DNA of 64,000 nt from Marinilabilia salmonicolor (GTDB lineage Bacteria > Bacteroidota > Bacteroidia > Bacteroidales > Marinilabiliaceae): the NCBI RefSeq assembly GCF_003003035.1, contig NZ_PVTS01000009.1:1-64000 (forward strand), in the 5' to 3' direction. Position numbers and translations under genes: made by a program. Positions within the stretch are counted from its first letter, which is position 1, and the number at the start of each line of letters is the position of its first letter. Below, in pieces: positions 44,301 through 51,203 of this stretch. The notes below the pieces were generated by a model. The model had not been told where the DNA came from and did not search any database. It worked only from the letters and a program-made list of their open reading frames with translations.

Positions 44301-44365
44301 ATGAGCTATGAGCCAGGAGCCAAGAGCTTAGAACCAAGAGCTAAGAGCCAAGAGCTAAGAGCTGC
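44301..44365. repeat. Low-complexity AGAGC(C/T)AAGAGC repeats
   Basis: Loose tandem words GAGCCAAGAGC, GAACCAAGAGC, TAAGAGCCAAGAGC between the small DUF5320-like gene and the first MinD gene. Same flavour as the C/A-rich arrays at 46438 and 49501. No coding role. Confidence 0.55.
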
Positions 44366-44403
44366 CCCCTATACCCTTTGAATGAAGATTTAAAACACAT
44401 TTT

Positions 44404-45303
44404 ATGTCCTATAGAATAGCTATTGCCAGCGGTAAGGGAGGTACGGGCAAGACTACTGTTTCTGTCAACTTGCAAAATGCCATTGCCAATCAATTGACAT
44501 CCGCAGTTTTGCTGGCCGATTGTGATGTGGAGGAACCCAACGACCGGATTTTCTTTCCGGATGCAAAAGTAGCCTCTCAAACGAAGGTTCATCAGATGGT
44601 TCCGGAAATTGATACCGATAAATGTACTTTTTGCCGCAAATGTGTGGAGTATTGCGAGTTCAATGCCATTGTGGTTTTGCCTCCTGCCGGTTTTGCCGAG
44701 GTCAATGCTTCTTTGTGTCACTCTTGTGGAGCGTGTAGTGTGGCTTGTCAGGATGGAGCCATTAACGAAAAGCCGGTCCCTGTTGGAGAAATTACCCGCA
44801 TGGACACCGGAGTTGGTGGAGGATTGGCTGAAGGAAACCTGAAAGTGGGCTCGGCGATGCAAACGTTGATGATTAAAGAACTAAAAAAATCCATCACCGA
44901 GGATTACGATGTGGTTTTGTATGATGCCCCTCCGGGTACCAGTTGTCCTGTTGTGGAGACGGTAGCCGATGTGGATTATGTGGTCCTGGTTACCGAACCT
45001 ACACCTTTTGGCCTGAACGATTTGATGTTGATGGTTGAATTGTTAATTGATCTGGATAAGCCTTTTGGAGTTGTCATTAATAAAGCGGGACTGGGCAATC
45101 GGGATATTTATGAATTTCTGAATGAACAGAATATCGATATTCTTGCTGAAATCCCTTTTAATAAAGCCTACGCAGGGAAATATGCATCCGGTGATTTGTT
45201 GACTGATATTGATCCGGAAACTACGGAATCATATTTAAATATTGTAAAATCAATAGAAGAGCGTTATCTGCAATATGAAGGAAGTAACTATTTTAAGTGG
45301 TAA
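44404..45303 (+). CDS. MinD-superfamily P-loop ATPase with inserted ferredoxin domain (1)
   Basis: 299 aa. Deviant Walker A SGKGGTGKTT (about 11-20), switch ADCDVEEPN, then an inserted ferredoxin with CTFCRKCVEYC and CHSCGACSVAC (two [4Fe-4S] sites), and Walker B VVLYDAPPGTSCPVV. Members are cytoplasmic and probably act in Fe-S cluster carriage or redox maturation. It overlaps the second copy by 29 bp. The pair probably forms a heterodimer. Confidence 0.92.
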   Translation: MSYRIAIASGKGGTGKTTVSVNLQNAIANQLTSAVLLADCDVEEPNDRIFFPDAKVASQTKVHQMVPEIDTDKCTFCRKCVEYCEFNAIVVLPPAGFAEVNASLCHSCGACSVACQDGAINEKPVPVGEITRMDTGVGGGLAEGNLKVGSAMQTLMIKELKKSITEDYDVVLYDAPPGTSCPVVETVADVDYVVLVTEPTPFGLNDLMLMVELLIDLDKPFGVVINKAGLGNRDIYEFLNEQNIDILAEIPFNKAYAGKYASGDLLTDIDPETTESYLNIVKSIEERYLQYEGSNYFKW

Positions 45304-46171
45304 GGGCGGTGCCGGAAAAACCAGTGTGACGGCCGCCATCGCATCGGTTGCGGAGAATGCTGTATTCTGCGACAACGATGTGGATGCCGCCGATTTACAT
45401 CTGATTTTAAATCCTGAGGTGAAGGAGACTCATACATTTTTTGGAGCCTGGGTCGCTTCCATTGATGAGGATAAATGTACCAATTGCGGTATTTGTAAAT
45501 CTCATTGCCACTTTGATGCCATTCATTACAGAGAAGAGGGTGGACTGTACATTAATCCCTTTCAGTGTGAGGGATGTCGTTTATGCGAACGGGTCTGTCC
45601 GGTAGGAGCTATTACATCCGAAAGAAGTGAGAATAATTTTTGGTACGTTTCTGACAGTCGCTTTGGCCCCTTTGTTCATGCAAAAATGGGGCCCGGTGAA
45701 GAGAACTCCGGAAAGCTGGTGACAGAGGTGCGCCGGAAAGCAGGTGAAATTGCCAAAGCGACAGGGGCCGACTTTGTAATAAACGATGGCCCTCCGGGAA
45801 TCGGGTGTTCAGCAATATCATCGGTTACCGGAACCAATGCGGTTTTACTGGTGATTGAACCGACACGCTCCGGATTACATGATGCCCGAAGGCTTGTTGA
45901 ATTGGTGAATTCGTTCAAGATTCCGCTGTTTGCTTTTATCAATAAGGATGACATTATTGTGGAGATTACTAAAGAAATTGAACGCTATCTCACTGAAAAT
46001 GACATTGCTATATTGGGGAGGTGGGGGTTTGATACCAATATAGTGGAGTCAATGGTTGATAAAAAAAGTGTGGTTGAATATGCTCCCGGGAGTGAAACAA
46101 CTCGCTCTATAAAGATGGTGTGGGAGCAAATGAAGGCGTTTTTGGAAGTTGGAAAAGTTGTTGGCTCGTAG
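45275..46171 (+). CDS. MinD-superfamily P-loop ATPase with inserted ferredoxin domain (2)
   Basis: 298 aa. Walker A LSGKGGAGKTSVTAAIAS, switch CDNDVDAADLHLIL, ferredoxin with CTNCGICKSHC and CEGCRLCERVC followed by PVGAI, and VINDGPPGIGCSAIS. Paralogue of the preceding gene with low identity outside motifs. The start at 45275 lies inside the upstream gene, giving translational coupling. No terminator directly after; the nested inverted repeat at 46215-46369 follows. Confidence 0.92.
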   Translation: MKEVTILSGKGGAGKTSVTAAIASVAENAVFCDNDVDAADLHLILNPEVKETHTFFGAWVASIDEDKCTNCGICKSHCHFDAIHYREEGGLYINPFQCEGCRLCERVCPVGAITSERSENNFWYVSDSRFGPFVHAKMGPGEENSGKLVTEVRRKAGEIAKATGADFVINDGPPGIGCSAISSVTGTNAVLLVIEPTRSGLHDARRLVELVNSFKIPLFAFINKDDIIVEITKEIERYLTENDIAILGRWGFDTNIVESMVDKKSVVEYAPGSETTRSIKMVWEQMKAFLEVGKVVGS

Positions 46172-46214
46172 CTTTAACGACCTTGACCGGATAGATTGTA
46201 AAGAAGCAAGTTAA

Positions 46215-46369
46215 GAGATTGCTTCGCGTTGCTCGCAATGACGCTTTTCAACAGGTTTTAAATGGGTTATAGGAGGTGATTTTCGGCAAAGCCGAAAATC
46301 ACCTCCTATAACCCGGAAATTCCTGCAACGGCCTGTTATTGTGAGGGATACGCCCGAAGCAATCTCAAA
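46215..46369. repeat. Nested inverted-repeat element with a perfect 24-bp hairpin
   Basis: Outer arms GAGATTGCTTCG (46215-46226) and CGAAGCAATCTC (46355-46366); middle arms AACAGG (46250-46255) and CCTGTT (46332-46337); core hairpin 46264-46287 / AAA / 46291-46314, perfect over 24 bp. The core arm contains AGGAGGTGAT and its complement ATCACCTCCT. No T-run follows the core, so a simple terminator is unlikely. It occupies the 347 bp between the MinD pair and the reductase gene. Confidence 0.75.
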
Positions 46370-46518
46370 AAATTCACCCGTGGTTTTATACTAAAGCCAA
46401 TTGTAATTGCAAACTTTTATTTCAAGGAACCTATGACTTGAGAACCCAAAACTTAAAACCCGGAACACAAAACCCGGATCCCAAACCCCAATTCTCAACA
46501 CTCAAAACTTTTTTATCC

Positions 46519-48210
46519 ATGTCAAAGAAAAAAATCATTGTCATTGGTGGCTCAGCCGCCGGTCCTAAAGCAGCCGCCAAAGCGCGCCGAATGGACGAAT
46601 TTGCAGAAATTACCATGTTTCAGAAAGCTCCCGATTTATCCATGGCTTCCTGTGGGTATCCCTATTTTGTTGGAGGCTTTTTTGATGATCGTAATAAACT
46701 GTTGTGTACGCCTACCGGAGTGGTACGGGATCCTAAGTTCTACTGGAGTGCCAAAGGCATCGTAGCAAAAGTAAATACAGAAGTCACCCGAATTGATCGG
46801 GATAATAAATTGGTGGAATATACCAATCTGGAGACCGGTGAAAAAGGAACTCAGGAATATGATAAGCTGGTGATAACCACCGGAGCCACCCCTAATATGC
46901 CGCCCATTCCCGGTGTTGGTCTGGAAGGAATTACCACTTTGCAATCGATGCAGGATGCCGATTATTTGCGGAGAGTTCGTGATGATGGCAAGATTAAGAA
47001 GGCTGTGGTTATCGGTGGCGGACTTATTGGTATCGAAACCTTAGAGGCTCTTCATCTGGCGGGTATAGAGTTAACATTGGTAGAACTCTTGCCTCAATTG
47101 CTTGTTTTTCTCGATTGGAAAATGGCCAAATTGGTGGAGAATTATCTGAAAACCAAGGCCAATGTCATCACCAAAAACGGGGTGTCCGAATTTGTAGGGG
47201 AGAACGGGAAACTGACTGCCGTTAAACTTCAGAATGGAACAGAAATTCCTTGCGAATTGGCGGTTGTGGCCATTGGCGTGCGTCCTAATGTGAAACTTGC
47301 CAAAGAAGCAGGTTTAAATATTGGAGAACTTGGTGGAATTTCGACCAATGAGTTTATGCAAACCAATGATCCGGATATTTATGCTGCAGGTGATTGCTGT
47401 GAAGTGAAAAATCTCATTACCGGGAAGAATGTTTTGGCACCTTACGGTGACCTGGCCAATCTACAGGGACGTGCTGTTGGTGAAAATATTACCAAAGGGA
47501 ATATTGCCAAATTTCCAGGAACAATACAAACGGGTATTTGCAAGCTGTTTGATCATGGCGTGGGTATTACCGGTTTGTCGGAAGCCAAGGCAATAGAAGC
47601 AGGATTTGATTATGAACGTGTGTTGAATGCAAGTCCTGATAAACCCGGATTTATGAACGGGCAGTTGCTGATAACCAAATTGGTAGTGGAGCGTAAGAGC
47701 CGGAAAATCCTTGGTGCTCAGGTTTTGGGCCCCGGAGATGTGAGCAAGCAGTTAGCCATTTGGGCAACCGCCATTAAAGGTAACCTGACTGTAGATGACA
47801 TGGTGAATGCCGATCTTCCTTATGCACCACCATTCTCTCTGGCCATTGATCACAGTATTGCCACGGCTCATATCATGCAAAACAAACTGGAAGGTATTTT
47901 TGATGGTATTTCTTCAGTTGATTTGAAAGCTAAAGTGGATAAAGGGGAGGATCTGTTTATTTTGGATGCGCGTGGGGCCGATGAGTACGAGCAAATGCGC
48001 TTGGGTATCGGAGAAACACTTATTCCCATCGGAAAACTAAGAGAGCGACTTCATGAATTGCCTCAAGACAAAAACAAGGAAATTGTCACCCTGTGTAAGA
48101 TTTCACTACGTGGTTACGAAGCAGCTGTGCTGTTAAAACATCACGGCTATAAAAATGTGAAAATCCTTGAGGGAGGAATCGCAGCCTGGCCTTTTGAACG
48201 GGAAAAATAA
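46519..48210 (+). CDS. CoA-disulfide reductase-like flavoprotein with C-terminal rhodanese domain
   Basis: 563 aa. FAD/NAD(P)-binding pyridine nucleotide-disulfide oxidoreductase: FAD motif VIGGSAAGPKAAAKARR; active-site Cys in MASCGYPYFVGG (single-cysteine type, as in CoA-disulfide and polysulfide reductases); NAD motif VVIGGGLIGIETLEAL; IYAAGDCCEV near the end. From about 475 a rhodanese domain has its active Cys in LCKISLRGYEAA. Such fusions reduce polysulfide, CoA persulfide or elemental sulfur. The ATG at 46519 is used; an upstream frame at 46438 runs through C/A-rich repeats. Ends before a rho-independent terminator. Confidence 0.92.
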   Translation: MSKKKIIVIGGSAAGPKAAAKARRMDEFAEITMFQKAPDLSMASCGYPYFVGGFFDDRNKLLCTPTGVVRDPKFYWSAKGIVAKVNTEVTRIDRDNKLVEYTNLETGEKGTQEYDKLVITTGATPNMPPIPGVGLEGITTLQSMQDADYLRRVRDDGKIKKAVVIGGGLIGIETLEALHLAGIELTLVELLPQLLVFLDWKMAKLVENYLKTKANVITKNGVSEFVGENGKLTAVKLQNGTEIPCELAVVAIGVRPNVKLAKEAGLNIGELGGISTNEFMQTNDPDIYAAGDCCEVKNLITGKNVLAPYGDLANLQGRAVGENITKGNIAKFPGTIQTGICKLFDHGVGITGLSEAKAIEAGFDYERVLNASPDKPGFMNGQLLITKLVVERKSRKILGAQVLGPGDVSKQLAIWATAIKGNLTVDDMVNADLPYAPPFSLAIDHSIATAHIMQNKLEGIFDGISSVDLKAKVDKGEDLFILDARGADEYEQMRLGIGETLIPIGKLRERLHELPQDKNKEIVTLCKISLRGYEAAVLLKHHGYKNVKILEGGIAAWPFEREK

Positions 48211-48239
48211 TCTGTATATTACTTTTGAGAGTTTGTTTA

Positions 48240-48275
48240 AGCCCCGGCAAAGTTGATTTTTTGTCGGGGTTTTTA
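48240..48275 (+). terminator. Terminator of the CoA-disulfide reductase gene
   Basis: GCCCCG (48241-48246) pairs with CGGGGT (48265-48270), followed by TTTTTA. The loop (about 18 nt, T-rich) is long. The promoter of the next gene starts inside it. Confidence 0.5.
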
Positions 48276-48284
48276 TTAAATTTG
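48253..48284 (+). promoter_or_regulatory. Promoter of the 77-aa gene
   Basis: TTG (48253-48255), 21 bp, TAAATTTG (48277-48284). Start codon at 48301, leader about 12 nt. Confidence 0.5.
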
Positions 48285-48300
48285 AAAAAAAGATTCTAAA

Positions 48301-48534
48301 ATGAGATTTGCAATTATTGTTGATGACAAGACGAAAGTTGGTCGGGGATTATTAGATGTTGCCAAAAGCCTGGAAAAAACATACAAATCTGTTGTTGTTG
48401 AAAAATTTGCAGGGGAAAGCTCTTCTAAAGAATATATTCCTTCCAATAGGACAGTTTTAGCGGTTAATGATGCTGTGAATGGAGAAACTGAAAGGGTTGA
48501 CGATGTCGATGATTTTTTTAACAATATTAGATGA
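48301..48534 (+). CDS. Small protein of unknown function
   Basis: 77 aa (MRFAIIVDDKTKVGRGLLDV...). Alternating strand and helix predicted by eye: FAIIVDD, then GLLDVAKSLEKTY, then SVVVEKF, then RTVLAVND. An acidic tail DDVDDFF. No known family. The good promoter at 48253 and a start only about 15 bp after the -7 box support a real gene. Ends 88 bp from the stop of the convergent Crp/Fnr gene. Confidence 0.5.
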   Translation: MRFAIIVDDKTKVGRGLLDVAKSLEKTYKSVVVEKFAGESSSKEYIPSNRTVLAVNDAVNGETERVDDVDDFFNNIR

Positions 48535-48622
48535 ATCTTCCTCACAATATTTACTTACAAGCCTTATATGGTTTAATTTATTTATTCTTACTTATGTGTC
48601 TAATGTGTTTGAAAATTATAGA

Positions 48623-49309
48623 TTAACTATTCCTGCTCATTACTTCCAGTTTCTTCATATCCGTTATTTCAATATCCCTTTTCTTTAGTTCTACGATTCC
48701 TTCGCTCTCAAACTCTTTCAAAAACTTAATGGTGCTTTCTGTTGATATGGCTGCAAAGTCGGCGATGTCCTGCCGGGTGAGGTGCTGAAATACCTGTTCT
48801 TTCATAAACGATTCTGAAGAGAGGTAGAGTAGGGCAGAGGCCAGTTTTCCCCGCATTTGCTTATAGGAAAGGTTTCCGATGACATCCAACAGCTGTTTTT
48901 CGTTTCGGCAGTTACGGGACACAATCCGTAGGGCAAAGTCGGCATTGGTCTGCAATAAATTCCGGAGGGCATCTTTTTCAATCATGCAAACCCAGGCATC
49001 TTTAACGGCAAGGGCTGAATAGTTATAGGTGCTCTCTCCAAACACAGAGCTGAACGACAGGAAATCACCCGGCCCTGCCATTCGGATATTCAGTTGACGG
49101 TTGTGTCCTGTTTGCAGATATACCCTCACCAGCCCACTCAGCACATACGTGACATGCGGAGAAAAAGCGCCTTGCTTGAATACATTTTCTCCCCGGAGAT
49201 ATTGTACACGCGTTTTGCTGTCGCTGAGTTTTTCCAGTTCTTCGGGATAAAGTCCCTGAAAGCAGGCGGCTGAGTCAAATATGCTCTCTGTGTTTATTTT
49301 ATCAGGCAT
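48623..49309 (-). CDS. Crp/Fnr family transcription regulator
   Basis: 228 aa. A cyclic-nucleotide-binding fold at about 15-130 (YLRGENVFKQGAFSPHVTYV and GPGDFLSFSSVFGES) and a winged HTH at about 155-225 with recognition segment TRQDIADFAAISTESTIKFLKE. The four-cysteine cluster motif of FNR is absent, so oxygen is not sensed by a [4Fe-4S] as in FNR; redox or nitrosative sensing by other means is possible. It lies between the CoA-disulfide reductase and thioredoxin genes, both of which it may regulate. Confidence 0.9.
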   Translation of the reverse strand: MPDKINTESIFDSAACFQGLYPEELEKLSDSKTRVQYLRGENVFKQGAFSPHVTYVLSGLVRVYLQTGHNRQLNIRMAGPGDFLSFSSVFGESTYNYSALAVKDAWVCMIEKDALRNLLQTNADFALRIVSRNCRNEKQLLDVIGNLSYKQMRGKLASALLYLSSESFMKEQVFQHLTRQDIADFAAISTESTIKFLKEFESEGIVELKKRDIEITDMKKLEVMSRNS

Positions 49310-49370
49310 GTAGCGTTCATTTTTAAGAATTTGATGGTAAAGTTAAGGAAAAAATGGTGGAGGGGAGGGG

Positions 49371-49607
49371 AGTTCGGGGTTTTATGTTTTGAGTTTTGTG
49401 TTTTGTGTCCGGGGTTTCGAGTTTCAACTTGAACCGCTAAATATTGACACCTGTGTGTATTTCCCGAGACATCTTTCCCCAAAGTCAAAACTGAGAATTC
49501 AAACACAGAACTAAACTCAGAACCCCGCACCCCGAACTCCAAACCCCGAACCCAGAACCCCAAACCCCGAACCCCAAACCCAGAACCCCGCACCCCAAAC
49601 TCTCCCG
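49371..49607. repeat. C/A-rich low-complexity array with inverted half
   Basis: From 49501 to 49600 words such as GAACCCCAAACCCC, CCGAACCCCAAACCC and CCCGCACCCC repeat. Between 49371 and 49420 the same words occur on the other strand (GTTCGGGGTTTT, GTCCGGGGTTTCGAG). The array lies in the 460-bp gap between the Crp/Fnr gene and the thioredoxin gene. The start of the array has CTAAACTCAGAACCCCGC. A short hairpin AAAGCTGA/TTCAGCTTT follows at about 49619-49641. Confidence 0.6.
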
Positions 49608-49769
49608 TGACATAAAAAAAGCTGAAAAATTTCAGCTTTGAACCCGGAATGCTACAGCCCTTATTTCTTGGGCTGCTCAGACTGTCGTAGTATGTTTGCA
49701 ATGTCAAATAAACGATGTCCCAATGAGCAAATTGACATCAAATTGTAAACAAACAAAAAGAATAGTGAT

Positions 49770-50117
49770 ATGAAAATGTTACAAACAGAAATTCATGAGA
49801 TTGAATCAGCTGATGAGCTGCAAAAAATTATATCAGAAAATGATAACGTAATGGTGTGCTGTGGTCGCATGGGCCCCATGTGTATTCCCGTGTATGATGC
49901 TATGGAAGAGTTGGAAGAGGAGCGTGAAAATGTGAAGTTTTACTCTATGGCCTTCGATAATCCTGAAGCACACGTAATTCGCAATGCACCTGAGGCACAA
50001 GGTTTCATGGGACTTCCTTTTACCATGTATTACAAAAACGGTAAAGTAGCACACGCCACCAGCAGTATTCAAAGCATGGATCAAATCACAAGTGTACTTG
50101 ATAAACACTTCAATTAA
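49770..50117 (+). CDS. Thioredoxin-like protein with altered active site
   Basis: 115 aa. Fold follows thioredoxin: NVMVCCGRMGPMCIPVYDAM is the active-site strand and helix, and GFMGLPFTMYYKNGKV has the cis-proline. The usual CGPC is MGPM here, followed by Cys, with two more cysteines upstream (CCGRMGPMC). So it cannot use the standard CxxC dithiol. The gene is one base upstream of trxB, whose product normally reduces thioredoxin, so it is likely a partner with different chemistry. Seen in sequence; its function is inferred. Confidence 0.75.
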   Translation: MKMLQTEIHEIESADELQKIISENDNVMVCCGRMGPMCIPVYDAMEELEEERENVKFYSMAFDNPEAHVIRNAPEAQGFMGLPFTMYYKNGKVAHATSSIQSMDQITSVLDKHFN

Positions 50118-50118
50118 T

Positions 50119-51042
50119 ATGAATGATACTTACGACGTAATGATAATCGGCGCAGGAGCTGCCGGCCTCACCGCCGGGATATATGCCTCCCGTGCCCGGT
50201 TGTCAACGCTGATATTGAATGACGGAGCCATCGGGGGACAAATGGTGCTGACCAATGAGGTGGCCAACTATCCCGGGGTGGAGACCACTAATGGTTATGT
50301 GCTGGCCAATACCATGAAGAAGCAGGCTAAATCGTTTGGTTGTAAAATCAAGTCCAATGCGAAGATTGCCCGGTACCACCTGGAAGGGGATATGAAATCG
50401 GTGGAGTTGGAAGATGGTCGTACTTTCAGTGCAAAAACGGTGATTCTGACCCCGGGAGGTCGTCCCCGTTCGTTGGGAATTCCCGGTGAGGATACTTTTA
50501 AAGGAACTGGTATCTCCTATTGTGCCACGTGCGACGGAGATTTCTTTAAAGATAAGGAAATTGCGGTGATTGGCGGCGGCAATTCAGCCCTTGAAGAGGC
50601 TGTGACACTGACTAGTTTCGCATCAAAAGTGACCATCGTTCATCAGTTCGACCATTTTCAGGCTTTTGAGCATGCCGTAGAGGAGGCCCGTAAAAATCCG
50701 AAGATAGAATTTGTAATGGAGTCAGAACCCCGTGAATTTTCCGGTAATGGCTCGTTGCAGACTCTTACAGTGGAGCATCTTCCCACCGGTGAAAAGAAAA
50801 ATATAGCCGTGGACGGAACCTTTATTTTTATCGGTTACCTGCCCAATACAGAGCCATTCAAAGGCTTGGTAGAGTTGAATGAGCGCAACGAATTTGTGGT
50901 GGATCGCGAAATGAAAACCAATATCCCGGGAGTTTTTGCTGCCGGCGATTGCATCAACAAAAGATACAGACAGATTACCACAGCAACGGCCGAAGGTACC
51001 GTTGCGGCACTGAGTGCTTCGGAATACCTCAGACAGATGTAG
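50119..51042 (+). CDS. trxB: Thioredoxin reductase
   Basis: NADPH-dependent flavoprotein of 307 aa. FAD motif IIGAGAAGLTAGIYASR, redox CATC (CATCDGDFFKDKEIAVIGGG), NADPH site VIGGGNSALEEA and the FAD-tail motif VFAAGDCINKRYRQITTATAEG. ATG at 50119 is one base after the thioredoxin stop (TAATATG), so the two are co-translated. A strong terminator follows at 51076. Normal length for low-Mr TrxR. Confidence 0.95.
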   Translation: MNDTYDVMIIGAGAAGLTAGIYASRARLSTLILNDGAIGGQMVLTNEVANYPGVETTNGYVLANTMKKQAKSFGCKIKSNAKIARYHLEGDMKSVELEDGRTFSAKTVILTPGGRPRSLGIPGEDTFKGTGISYCATCDGDFFKDKEIAVIGGGNSALEEAVTLTSFASKVTIVHQFDHFQAFEHAVEEARKNPKIEFVMESEPREFSGNGSLQTLTVEHLPTGEKKNIAVDGTFIFIGYLPNTEPFKGLVELNERNEFVVDREMKTNIPGVFAAGDCINKRYRQITTATAEGTVAALSASEYLRQM

Positions 51043-51075
51043 TTTTTTGAATTGTTTCTAAAAACCCAAAGATGG

Positions 51076-51112
51076 AAAAGGCCGGTTCGAAAATGTTCGA
51101 ACCGGCCTTTTT
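51076..51112 (+). terminator. Rho-independent terminator of trxB
   Basis: AAAAGGCCGGTTCGAA (51076-51091) pairs with TTCGAACCGGCCTTTT (51096-51111), loop AATG, followed by T-run. A second hairpin, TTAAGAAGCCGG / CCGGCTTAA, lies at 51119-51147 and may stop the convergent TonB receptor transcript. Confidence 0.75.
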
Positions 51113-51203
51113 TGATTTGTTAAGAAGCCGGCTGAAGACCGGCTTAACGGGGTGGCTTTGGACTTGCCTGAGGTCACCCGACTGAAGCCGGGTGCTATTC
51201 TCA

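Noticed and set aside
46264-46314. Rho-independent terminator of the MinD operon
   Set aside because: The stem is strong but no T-run follows on either strand and it is part of a larger nested inverted repeat.
49501-49600. Possible CRISPR array
   Set aside because: Repeat units are short, variable and without spacers; no cas genes.
49294-49707. 137-codon repetitive minus-strand frame (GVRGSGFGVRGLGF)
   Set aside because: Arises from the C/A-rich low-complexity array; no protein character outside the repeat.
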